A DNA stretch of 64,000 bases from Sporothrix humicola (Eukaryota > Ascomycota > Sordariomycetes > Ophiostomatales > Ophiostomataceae): NCBI GenBank assembly GCA_021396245.1, contig WNYE01000008.1, positions 542,899-606,898 of the forward strand. Direction: 5' to 3'. The position numbers were made by a program, and so were the translations under genes. Under the pieces are notes generated by a model. The model was not told the origin of the DNA. It saw nothing but the letters and a program-made list of their open reading frames with translations, and made no database searches. Below, in pieces: positions 21,934-31,791 of this stretch (its first letter is position 1; the number at the start of each line of letters is the position of its first letter).

Positions 21934-23244
21934 CTAATCCTGCATCTCCTCGTCTTCATCCTCAGCTTCGTCCTCGTCCTCTTCGTCATCATCATCCTCC
22001 CACTCCTCATCTTCGTCTTCTTCCTCGTAGTCCTCCTCGTCCTTTTCCTTTTGTGTCGCAGGACCGACAGCCGCCTCCAGTTCACGGAACAGCTCGGCCG
22101 CATGCTCGCCTAGCCGCTCATCTTCGTACTGCTGCTGCTGGAACCGCCGCAGGCACCGGCCCAAGCACCGGCGCGCCTCGATCCATGCGCCCTTCCACTG
22201 GTCCTTCTTTTGTGTGTTTGCCGTGTTGGCCTCCTCAGCCTCCTTGAGCTGCTGGCCCAGCAAGTGGTTTGCATAGCCAGCCAGGTACCACACCTCGACC
22301 GACTGCTCGTCTTCTCTCAGCAGGTTTGTCGTCACCTCGATCGCCTTGGCCAGCCAGCCGACCGTCATCAGCATCCGCGCCAAGCTCACGCGCACACTAA
22401 ACGCGGGTACCAGCGGGTGTGCCGGGTGCAGGTGCTCCCACAGCTCCAGGCTGCGCTGCAGCGCCGCCCTTGCCTCTTCCTCGCGGCTTTGGCTGATGCG
22501 CACATTGGCGAGCGTCTGCCAGACTTCGGCCGACGACGGGTCGACGAGCGTCGCTTCTGTTGTCAGGGCCTCGCACTGCTGCTCGCAGTCGTCCTCAAAC
22601 GACAAGTCCGTCATCCAGACCTCGGTCATGGCGCACAGAATCTGGGCCAGTTTCGCGTTGATGTTGCTGAGTTCCTCCTGCAGTTCGTCGGTTTCGTCCT
22701 CGGTCGTCGATTTTGCCGCTGCTGTCGCAGCACCCTTGCCGCTCGTCTGCTTGTGTATCCGGCCAGCCAGTGTCCGCAGAGCGCCAGCGCCCCGCTCAAA
22801 CCACTGGATGCTGTCGCGACCGCCCTCTTCGCTCAACTGCGCCATGTACAAGAACTTGTCCACGCCGCCGCCCAGCGCCTCAGGAAGTGTGCCCTCCGAG
22901 TCCAAGCTCACAGACCGATCCAGCGCTGCGCGCGCCTCCTCCACATCGCCGTTCTCGAGGTGAATCTCGCCCACCAGAGCGTATACGGCCGCAAGACCGA
23001 CGCCGTCGACCACAATGTTGTTGTTACCGTTGCCGCTGCTAGCGTTCTCAAGCGCTTTCTGTGCCTTTTGTGCTGCTGCCAGAGCAACTGGGACATCGCC
23101 CTGGGTCATGGCCGCCTCGGCATCTTGGACGAGGGCCTTTGGTGATTTGCTGGGCCGTGATGATGCGCCGTCGGGTTGTGTGTTGTTTTTCGAGTGTTTC
23201 TTGGAACGCCCCTTTTTGGACGAACCCGGCCTTGTTTTGGCCAT
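21934..23244 (-). CDS. TPR protein, Acl4-like chaperone of ribosomal protein L4
   Basis: One uninterrupted exon of 436 residues. A basic N-terminus (KKGRSKKHSK) is followed by TPR-type helix pairs over about 35-370 (LVQDAEAAMTQGDVPVALAAAQKAQKAL; VYALVGEIHLENGDVEEARAAL; VWQTLANVRISQSREEEARAAL; VWYLAGYANHLLGQQL) and a very acidic C-terminus of some 50 residues with Glu/Asp runs. This layout, TPRs plus acidic tail, is that of fungal Acl4, which protects newly made Rpl4 until its assembly into pre-60S particles. The acidic tail would suit binding the basic Rpl4 extension. Another nuclear TPR protein cannot be ruled out without a search. It neighbours PUF6 and GIR2, both also ribosome-associated. 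Confidence 0.75.
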   Translation of the reverse strand: MAKTRPGSSKKGRSKKHSKNNTQPDGASSRPSKSPKALVQDAEAAMTQGDVPVALAAAQKAQKALENASSGNGNNNIVVDGVGLAAVYALVGEIHLENGDVEEARAALDRSVSLDSEGTLPEALGGGVDKFLYMAQLSEEGGRDSIQWFERGAGALRTLAGRIHKQTSGKGAATAAAKSTTEDETDELQEELSNINAKLAQILCAMTEVWMTDLSFEDDCEQQCEALTTEATLVDPSSAEVWQTLANVRISQSREEEARAALQRSLELWEHLHPAHPLVPAFSVRVSLARMLMTVGWLAKAIEVTTNLLREDEQSVEVWYLAGYANHLLGQQLKEAEEANTANTQKKDQWKGAWIEARRCLGRCLRRFQQQQYEDERLGEHAAELFRELEAAVGPATQKEKDEEDYEEEDEDEEWEDDDDEEDEDEAEDEDEEMQD

Positions 23245-23401
23245 TTTGTGAGATATTTGACAGATCTAATAAAAATAAATTTATGAAAAAGTGTGAAAAT
23301 GAGAGAAATGCAATTGCGTATGTTTTTCTTTGTCGCAAAGCTGTGAGAAAGTGGAAAGTCGCAGTGTCGTAGCTGGGGGCAATGCGGGACCAAAAAAAAA
23401 T

Positions 23402-23416
23402 CTTATCACTGATAAG
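23402..23416. promoter_or_regulatory. Palindromic double GATA site
   Basis: CTTATC-ACT-GATAAG is a perfect inverted pair of GATA-factor sites, 158-172 bp upstream of the ACL4-like start codon. A second, looser pair (TATC, then GATA) lies at about 23480-23493. GATA factors of the NIT2/AreA or SRE type bind such paired sites in fungi; which one, if any, acts here is unknown. Confidence 0.4.
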
Positions 23417-23742
23417 CCCGCCATCGAAAATCCCACTCTAAATTTAAGAGCGCTTATGTGCATAAACACGCTATACCGTATCTAGTCAGATAGTAAACAA
23501 GCCTTATGCACTTATACGAGTCAACAAAGACGTCACAAGGGCATCAACAATGAGATAATTGAAAATCACTTTTTATTTTGTGTATCCTGATTCCTCCCAT
23601 AATATAACCAAACTTCCCAGTAATGGAAACACAGTTTCGCAAAAAGAGAAAAAATAATCAATTTTCATCGCCAGGGTCTGGCAGAGAGATGTATTAATGG
23701 TAGTAGCATAGCCTATGTTTTCTGGAGGCATATATGCTTTCG

Positions 23743-23765
23743 TGTTTGTTTGTTTGTTTGTTTGT
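23743..23765. repeat. TTTG tetranucleotide microsatellite
   Basis: About five perfect copies of GTTT/TTTG in the 3' flank of the TRP-like gene. A simple slippage repeat with no assigned role. Confidence 0.85.
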
Positions 23766-24111
23766 GTGGCCAGGTTCCCCGTTTCCGTTATTCCTTTCCG
23801 TTGATTGCGCCAAATCGCTGTGTGCGTAGAATAAAGCAATAGAAAAATCAAATGTAAAGCGAAAAGCAGAGGCCCTCCAATAAATATAAACAAGACTGGG
23901 TAAGATAGAGAAAAAAAGAAAATGTGTGAAAGAGAGTGTAACGCATAAGGCAAAAAGCAGATACAAAAAGACATATAAATTTTGTAAGCCGCCGGTGCAT
24001 CAGCGCATTATACAGCGCGCTGTGCTATTATATCGTATTCCGCAAGGAAAATGTAGTTGGTGAGGGTGGAGAGTGAAAGAATGAATGACACGATGCAAGT
24101 GCCAGTGTGGA

Positions 24112-27100
24112 TTAGTGGTGTTCGTCAACTACTTCGGCAGAGGTGCCCAGCAGATCCGGCTGCCGCTCAGGGTCGATCCGGTTGATGCTGCCCTGCTGGA
24201 CATAGCCGTAGCTTGTCGGACGATCTTCGTGTGAGCCCCGACCAGGACCAGTGTTGTTGGATGAGTTGTCGTTCAGGTCGATCTGCGCAAAGTCGTCGTT
24301 GGTGTGGGCAGCAGAAGAACCCTCAGACATGCGGCCCTGGAGAGAGTTGTTGCGGTCAAAGGGCAGTCTCGTGGTGGTGAGACCCCCTCCACCGCTGCCG
24401 GTCGACTCAACCCGGATAGCAGGTGCGAGGTACGGCTGCTGGTACTGTCCGGCGTGAGACGAAGTCACAGATACTGTACGGCCAGGCTCAGATGGTGCGT
24501 ATTGGCCTGCTTGCTGTGCCTTGCCGTCGTGTGAGAGGGGACGCTTGGAGCTTTTGCGGGGCAGGTTGGGGACTTCGGCCAGAATAGGGACGGATGACGG
24601 CGGGAAGACACCCGAGTTGTATCCGTCGCCAGCGGTAGTGTACCGGCTTGCCTTTGACTGGTTACGGCTCGGCAGTCTGCTCGGCATGTGAATGCTGTCG
24701 CCGCCGTCGATGCTGGGCAGCAACGGGGGTGCATCAGACACACGCAGGAATCCTGCTTCGTCTGCTGCCTCACTCTCGTCGCCAGGGTTGCCATCCTCAT
24801 CGAGCAGCTCCGACTCGACGGGCTTAGGCTCGCCTGTTGGGCGATCGCGGCTGCGGTTGTTGCGCCGGTTCTTGGCCGTAGCTTCGTCTTCGTCGTCCGA
24901 CTCGATGGGACCGTTGCGGATCACGTCCATGGCGACAGGAACACCAGGCGGCGGGCCCTCATCGTCGAAATCGCCGCCACGAGCAACCATGGCAGGCGGC
25001 ATCCTCGAGCTTCTAACAACCTCGAAGCCCTTGCCCTTCTCTTTGGTCTTACCGCCGATTAGTGTCCTGAACCAGCCAGCAGCAGACGCCATTGGGCCTG
25101 TCGGGTCTGCAGGTCCAGTACCGAGTCTCCGCCCAGGGGCATCCGAGTTGAGGCGCTGGCCTCTCACACCGTAGTAGAAATCGACTTCGCGCGTAGAGTA
25201 GTCGGTTCTTGGTGAAAAGGCCGGCTGGCCGTAGGGTGCCGGCGTTGCGCCACGAGACGGCTGGTCGCCATCGCCAGGCTCGCCCGTAATGGTGGGGACG
25301 CCTCCTGCAATTACAGCGGCAGCGGCAGCCGCATTTGCAGCATTCCCTCCCGTAGCAGCTGCTGCAGGAGGAGTCGGAACGTTTCCTTGACCCCAATCAC
25401 CGCTTGCCCATGACCCACGAGTCCTGTCAGCTGGCGAGGGAGCATTGTCCTGGCTGATCGTAGGCTTTCTCGCGCGTCTTGGCTGGCGATAGTATGGGTC
25501 GCTGGCCTCCACAGGCGTGGTGTTTGCACCTGCAAATAAGTTGGCCGTGGCGCCCGACAGACGATTGCTGTTAGGGTTGGGCGATGGCAGGAAGGAGAAG
25601 TTGCTCATCTCGCCAGCAGTAGTGGGGGTGTATGATCCTGCACCGCTCTCCAGATTCCGGGCCTGGGCCATGCCACCCTCCACGCTAAAATTATCGAGCG
25701 CAGACGAACTCCTCTGGCCGGGCTTGCCGTTCACGAGAACGCCGATACTACCGGCAGACTCGCTTCGCAGACGGCCGCCGGGCATAACGTAGCCAGACTT
25801 GCTAGCCTCCTCGTCCAGCATGCCAGCACTTGACATCTGGCTCTGGCGGGACGCAGCACCGGCAATACGGCGCGGCATGCGTCTTGACAGCTGGCGCATA
25901 CCAAAGATCTTGGAGAGGCCACCGCGGGTCTGGCCAGTGACATCATCGCCACCAGCACCGGCCATGCGAATGATAACCTCGAGCAGCGTCTGGATCGCAT
26001 TGAGGAAGAATCCGAGAACAAGAATACCGGCGTGGATAACCAAAATGACGTATCCGATCCAGCCCTTGGGGCCTTCAGTGACACCAAGTGCCGGGATGAA
26101 AGCAATCATCAGCATGATTGTAACAAAACGAAGGGCGGCAAACAACGTGTGATAGGCGTTCATGGAAGATTGCTTGTGGAATGGCATAATGGCCTGCAGT
26201 GTCACAATCTGAACGACCTCACAAATGGCCAGGAGGATGATCTGGGCAATACCCGCCGGCTGCACGGCGCCAATGGCAATGCCTCTGATAAGCGTCACCA
26301 TAAACGGAGCCAGAGCATAAGCAGCAGCCTCGTCTGAAAAGGTGTTGTACAGCGGGCCGTAAAGAAGCAGTGTTGGTAAATCATCGAACAGGACGGCACG
26401 AGGCTTCGTGCTGATGATCAGGTACAGCAACCAGGCAGCAAAGCCAAGAATGGCGGCCAGAGTGACTGCAGCTAGTGCGGTAGTGTAGTCTGGCGTGCTA
26501 GGTGCAACGACAAACTGGAAGGTAGACAGAGAGACGAGCGGCAGCAAAAAGTAGTTGAAGACAATGCGGATAAGATTGCCAACCGAGAAGGGCCAGTTCT
26601 TTGAGCGCAGATCCTCCTCGGGAATCCGCCGCACGGAGCGGTAGATCCACTGGATAGCGAACCCGAGCTGGAAGAGAACAAACACGGCCACAATGATCAC
26701 CATCAGCCACACCATCATACCGGCCCAAATGTCCGAAACGTTGGCCATGCCGGCAAGCTGGCCCAGGTTTTGCAGACCATACGAGCCGTTTGTGGAGTAA
26801 ATACCGTCCACAACATTGGGGATGCCGGGCTGCTTGCTCACAAATGTCTGGTTGAACATAAGAGTCGACCACGAGGCCTGGCTCACGATAGGTTGGTAGA
26901 AGCCAGGGTAGCTCAGGGTCAGGCCACCTGTGAGAACGACAAACTGGAGGTACTGCAAGCAATCACCAAAGCCAGGCGTGACCAGGCGCAACAGGTCCGG
27001 ATCGCGTCCATAGTTGGACGTCCAGTGGAAGATATCGGCAGTACCCCACGGACTGTACATACCAGCGAAAACAGTCGCAAAGCCGACAGCGAGGAGGACC

Positions 27101-27972
27101 AAGAGTGGGAGGAACTTTATGACCCACGCCAGGTCACCAAGCGAAGGCGTGACGGTGGCCGAGACACAGCCAATGGTGGTGGAATCCGCGTCGCCATAGC
27201 GGATGATGAAGGTTGCCGAGAAGGAGGTGAAGGCGTAAGAGGTGGTGAAGACGTTGGACATGGAAACTGACGGGAGGTTGGTTAATGGGATGACAGATGT
27301 GTTGAAGACTGGGCCAAGCGGGCAGACGCCATTGGTCAGAGAGTCGGCGCAGAAGTCGGTGTCGTTGCTCCAGGGCTGGTACGTGAGCACCTCCATCTTG
27401 CTGTGCAGCGTCGTGAGCTTGGGTTTTGCCACCGTTGTATCTGGCTCGCGAAGGATCTTGCCATCGGTATCGCTAGGATCGTTCCAAAGAGGGCTGTCCC
27501 ACGCCGGGAGCTGTGCAGAGGAACGGGTTCCGGTAACATTGCCATACATAGTGACGATCAAGTTGCGGTTGTCGCCCGTTGTGGTGTCGAACGAAGCTTC
27601 GACATAGAGTGGAACCCATTGTAGCAGGACGGGATCCTTATTGTTGATATAGTCGTCGGGCATGCAGTTTTCAAACTGCACAGAAACGGCTGCCGCGGGT
27701 TGGATGCCGATGCACGCCAGAAGCACCACTAGCATGCCGATTATCAGGTTCATTCTCGCGGCACTTGGCCTCCGGAAGTGTGGGAACGCCATTGAGGACA
27801 TGCGTGGCTGTCGTCGTATTCGATGTGTGCGGGTAGTGGATGGGTATGAGATCGAAGAAGTCGTTTGTGGTTGTCGTCGAAGACGCCGGCTTGGAGAGTG
27901 GTTTCGGGGATGCATGTCAGCCGGCGAGGATGCCGCAGCCATGTTGAGTTGTGTGTCGAAATAGTTGTCCAT
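24112..27972 (-). CDS. TRP-like/FLC-type channel with ML-like domain
   Basis: One exon of 1286 residues from the first in-frame ATG at 27972. Order: basic N-terminus; hydrophobic signal or anchor segment (74-95, MNLIIGMLVVLLACIG); lumenal ML-like domain (about 96-265, starting VSVQFENCMPDDYINN, with several Cys and N-glycosylation sequons); about eight or nine transmembrane helices of the fungal TRP-like domain (about 280-670); then a ~600-residue disordered cytosolic tail. This is the FLC/Pkd2/Spray family, implicated in Ca2+ homeostasis, FAD transport and wall integrity at ER, vacuole or plasma membrane. A start at Met58 (MSSMAFPHFRR), placing the signal closer to the N-terminus, is an alternative. 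The unusually long tail is the odd feature. Paralogue not determined. Confidence 0.88.
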   Translation of the reverse strand: MDNYFDTQLNMAAASSPADMHPRNHSPSRRLRRQPQTTSSISYPSTTRTHRIRRQPRMSSMAFPHFRRPSAARMNLIIGMLVVLLACIGIQPAAAVSVQFENCMPDDYINNKDPVLLQWVPLYVEASFDTTTGDNRNLIVTMYGNVTGTRSSAQLPAWDSPLWNDPSDTDGKILREPDTTVAKPKLTTLHSKMEVLTYQPWSNDTDFCADSLTNGVCPLGPVFNTSVIPLTNLPSVSMSNVFTTSYAFTSFSATFIIRYGDADSTTIGCVSATVTPSLGDLAWVIKFLPLLVLLAVGFATVFAGMYSPWGTADIFHWTSNYGRDPDLLRLVTPGFGDCLQYLQFVVLTGGLTLSYPGFYQPIVSQASWSTLMFNQTFVSKQPGIPNVVDGIYSTNGSYGLQNLGQLAGMANVSDIWAGMMVWLMVIIVAVFVLFQLGFAIQWIYRSVRRIPEEDLRSKNWPFSVGNLIRIVFNYFLLPLVSLSTFQFVVAPSTPDYTTALAAVTLAAILGFAAWLLYLIISTKPRAVLFDDLPTLLLYGPLYNTFSDEAAAYALAPFMVTLIRGIAIGAVQPAGIAQIILLAICEVVQIVTLQAIMPFHKQSSMNAYHTLFAALRFVTIMLMIAFIPALGVTEGPKGWIGYVILVIHAGILVLGFFLNAIQTLLEVIIRMAGAGGDDVTGQTRGGLSKIFGMRQLSRRMPRRIAGAASRQSQMSSAGMLDEEASKSGYVMPGGRLRSESAGSIGVLVNGKPGQRSSSALDNFSVEGGMAQARNLESGAGSYTPTTAGEMSNFSFLPSPNPNSNRLSGATANLFAGANTTPVEASDPYYRQPRRARKPTISQDNAPSPADRTRGSWASGDWGQGNVPTPPAAAATGGNAANAAAAAAVIAGGVPTITGEPGDGDQPSRGATPAPYGQPAFSPRTDYSTREVDFYYGVRGQRLNSDAPGRRLGTGPADPTGPMASAAGWFRTLIGGKTKEKGKGFEVVRSSRMPPAMVARGGDFDDEGPPPGVPVAMDVIRNGPIESDDEDEATAKNRRNNRSRDRPTGEPKPVESELLDEDGNPGDESEAADEAGFLRVSDAPPLLPSIDGGDSIHMPSRLPSRNQSKASRYTTAGDGYNSGVFPPSSVPILAEVPNLPRKSSKRPLSHDGKAQQAGQYAPSEPGRTVSVTSSHAGQYQQPYLAPAIRVESTGSGGGGLTTTRLPFDRNNSLQGRMSEGSSAAHTNDDFAQIDLNDNSSNNTGPGRGSHEDRPTSYGYVQQGSINRIDPERQPDLLGTSAEVVDEHH

Positions 27973-30900
27973 CTTGGGCAAACAGGAGCGTCGGTTCGTG
28001 CTTCTGTGGACGATGGATGGGAAACAGACAAAGAAGTCTCGGTTTCGAATCGAATTAAAGGCAGGTCGGCTTGGAGAGGTAGCTAAGGGAGCCCCATCAT
28101 CCTGGACGGGCAAGCACGTCTGCCAGAGACAAAGTAAAGGTCGAGTCAAGTCCTTTGCCGAGCCAATCCGAGCTGGAAACGTCGTTCGCGAGGCAATCGA
28201 TTAGGCTGGCCTCGCGTGGGCACCGATAAAATAGTCACGATAGTCGCACCGCGCTCGGCTGTCGAAGTCGAAATACTCAAGATAGAAGGCTGGGTTTCGC
28301 GATCGAATAGTATCGTCGGGTCCGTTGGAAGCAGATGAAGATGGCAAGATGCGAAATACCAGGCTACACGGCTAGTTCTTCGTGTTGTCGCGGGCTGGTT
28401 TTCCCGTGATTCCAGCTGTGATCCCTCAGCCCCCTAAATTAAGACAAGCAATTAAAGCGATAACGAAAGTAATCGGGGTCGGATGCTGCAGCTAAAAACG
28501 AGAGGAGGCGCCAGCAGTCGGCAGAAATGTAGAAGGGCGGGAAGTCAAAAAGGGATACGGATCGAAAAATGGCCCAAAATCAAAGAGAATAGAAGAAAAA
28601 ACGAATGTGCGCCCTCGAGCACAAAAAATGAGGTGAGAAAAACAGGCAGAATTTTGGTCAGCGCGGAGATTCAGAAAAGGTAAGATACGGAGATGCAGCA
28701 AGGCCAAACAAGGACAAGGAAGGAGGGAAAGGCTGCCCCTTCCCCTTCCTGCCCTTGTTCCTGTTCCTGTTTTGGCGAGCCGGCGGGATGGCAGAAAATC
28801 CCTTCACAGTTAGCACCTCTTTACGCCCCAAAGGCACCATCTTCAGCCCGTGGAAACAGCGCCCACAGCGTTAGTTGAAACAGGAAAATGCTGCTTCAGG
28901 CCTGGAACGAGCATCCTAGGGTGCCTTGACAAGTAAGCGTCAGGGCCTTTTCTGCCTCTGGCGGGAAGGACTAATAGAGCGCAAGTACCCACTATGCGTA
29001 CTTTTGGAGGTAAAGAGTGCGAGAGCAACCAGACCGATGATAAAAAAGTGGGGTCAATGGGACCTGGTCGGTTGTTGCTTTTTTTGGATTTGGTGAGGTT
29101 GGCAAAAGGGCGCGATCGTGTCTGGTCTGTATTTTGTTTTTCGATTGCATCGGTGCACAACGGCTTGGAACCCACAAAGGGCAGGAGCGACAGACGTCAA
29201 AAAGGCCATGCATACGTGGGAAGGTGCGTCCTCGACATAATTACACAGTATGATACCAGCGTACAGATTATCTTGGTTATCTCTCAACTAAATTTTGTCT
29301 TGTCCTCCGCACTTGGTGTCCCTATTACACCGTGATCGCATTCTTCAATGAATCTTTGCTCGCTTTCTGTGCCTGCCTTACGCTTTCTGTGCCGCGTCAG
29401 TTGTGCTGGCAGTCTCGTATTCGTTGGTGGGAGTTAGCGCGCGCAGAGATCGCTGGGAAAAGGGGTGTGTGGACGGACAGCCATGCTGGAGTGACCTCAC
29501 AACTTGGAAAAGTCGCCTAACCTCACCCAAACTTTTGCGCTGGACTCACACGTCAAAGTCAATAGCATTGTTTGGTTACATTCATATACGAGGTACGAGG
29601 TTCTCTCTCTTGTTTTTGACTGGACTGTGACGGTGCATCGCTCTTTCCCTGCTTGTGGATTCCTGTTGTTGGGCCCGGCCGCCCTTTCTCCTGAGAGCGA
29701 GGCTTAGACCCTCCCTGCTGGCTCCTTCCTTCCGGTGTTCTTCGTATCGCTTTTTCTTGGCGCCGGCTGTCACCGAAATGTTGGCTTTTGCGATTTGCTT
29801 CAAATGCCGCCCTAACGATTGTCTATCTGCATTTTGTTCTCGTTCTTTTCTTTTCCACGATCTCTAGCTTCTTTTCAACAAAAGCCTTGTCGCGCATCTG
29901 TGGCCCTACGGTCTTGGTCCACCCATATTTTGCCAATGCGGCAGCCCGTCAGCACTTTGTTCGATGAAAAGAAGCGAAAACGGTGCCGCGTCCAAGAGGC
30001 ACAAAAGACGGAAGGCACGAATTGCCGCTCCTTCCAGGTCCCTTCCTCGTCTCTCATCCCATTTTTGTGTCCCCATTCCCTGTTTTCCGGTTCCTTCTTC
30101 TTCAGTCTCGTCCTTTCTTCCCCCTTTCCCCTCTTTCTCCTCTCAGTATTTCTCCTCGTCTGTTGTGTACCCAATCGTTCCTTACTCCCCGTCGCGCCCT
30201 CCTCCCCCATTGTTCGTGCAACACTGACTCGGAAGAAGCATGGCACTAATGAGCTCAGGCATCGCTAAAGCCTTTTCCAGTGCGAAGTGAGAAGAGAAAG
30301 AAACAAGAAACGACCCACTTCAGCTCCTACATCCCCTGTTCTCCACACTAGACGTGTTATCGTGAAATGATACAGCGCGTGTCGTATGAATAATGCCCTT
30401 CTTCTCTGAGACCTGAGACACCCGCTTTTTGACGCCACGCCCGTTGAGGCTGAACCTGAGGGAAATTTGACAGTGCCGTCAGACATGAAGCTAGATCCTT
30501 ACAGCCAAAAAGAGCCAAAAAGAGCCAAATTCAGGTAAGGCAGTACGACGGCAGCGTTGAATTGGCGTTGAACTCTGCTCGTTTCAACTCACGAGAAAAC
30601 AAATTCATCATTCGAAACATATTTCAACCTATTTTTATTTCTGCTCATTTACTCCAGCAACCCCAATCTGCTCATCTCAGAATCTTTCTCGTCCGAGCGT
30701 ACATACAAGAAATCCACACTCAAAACATTTCACAGAGCACGTACATCGTGTGCCCTCTCATATGCCGTATCACTTGCACAAAAACGGCAGTGCATTGTAC
30801 TCTCTCGTACTTGTGCGCCGTTTAATGGTACGAGGGGTCTTCAGCCGATGACATGTTCGACGACGTTTCACATACCGTAATTGCTACAGTCCAAAATAGC

Positions 30901-31791
30901 ATCAAAATCGAAGAGGGGACAGAAGGTGGGAATAGAAGAAATGAATGAAAAAGAAGTAAAAGCAAAAGGCTTGAACTGGGTTCGGCCACTTGCCGTGCAT
31001 TCCGGCCTCCCCACAAGGCTAGCAGCGTGGTTTTTATTCTTCTCACAGCGTTTTGCTGGCGCTATTGCATAGCCAGTGACATTCTATTCACTTCTCATTC
31101 GAGCAGACTCGACTAAGGGCCCCAGGTCCAGGTACAAGTGCAGATAATCTGACGGTGAGCCACTGCGGTCGGAGGCGCAGAGTGAGAAGATCGTCGTCCG
31201 GAACCAGGGCAAACAATCTTTGCAGAACACTCATTCGTCACTCTACTGAGCGTGTTTATGAGCTGTTCATTAAAGGTAAAAGTAAATAAGATGCTTGTCA
31301 GATTGTTGCAAAGGCATGGCATTGAAGACCAGAGCCCTGTCGGTTTATGTGTTCTTTGCAAGGGCCCTTGGAGAACAACGATCGGCAATACGAATGACGA
31401 GAGGCCTAAAATAGACTCAAGCCTTCGCCGTTGACAACCAACAAGGGTCAACAGCGCCCCTGTTCGCAATAAACAATAGGGCTGTTGTTGAAAAATAGCT
31501 TCTAGAACATACGCAGCTCTACCAAATATATGTTTATTTCAGGTGGCTAGAATTGATGATTGTTTGCTCTTGTCTCTGCCTCTGTTGTTCTCCTCAACGT
31601 TGACGAACGCCACGATGCCACGAATTTGCGCCTCTTGAAGAGATGTTTTGAAATTCCACGAACAAATAATATCGGCCATATATAGCCTTCCAAAACATAA
31701 CCCGCGCCAGTTTGTCACCGGCCAAGATGACACATATTTTCGTCCAGTGGTCCTCATTTTCGTGTCCTGACACACGTCCCCGAATATGATT
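27973..31791. other. 3.8-kb gene-free interval upstream of the TRP-like gene
   Basis: Bounded by the start of the TRP-like gene and the 3' end of the MutL gene, both on the minus strand. Plus-strand purine-rich sequence at 28480-28740 fits a CT-rich leader for the TRP-like gene. A long pyrimidine-rich plus-strand block at 29590-30240 has the opposite polarity and no recognised gene. Short direct repeats of a GAGCCAAAAA unit occur at 30503-30529. No convincing exon. Confidence 0.5.
30503..30529. repeat. Short tandem repeat of GCCAAAAAGA unit
   Basis: Nearly three copies of a 10-base unit (AGCCAAAAAG) in intergenic DNA. No assigned function. Confidence 0.7.

Larger units (their letters stand above)
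23245..24111. other. Interval between ACL4-like promoter and TRP-like 3' end
   Basis: 867 bases. The right part is the 3' flank of the TRP-like gene, with a TTTG microsatellite near 23743-23765. The left part is the ACL4-like promoter with a cluster of GATA sites (separate entry). No coding sequence seen. Confidence 0.55.

Noticed and set aside
22210..23145. 311-residue plus-strand open frame
   Set aside because: Shadow of the ACL4-like TPR gene.
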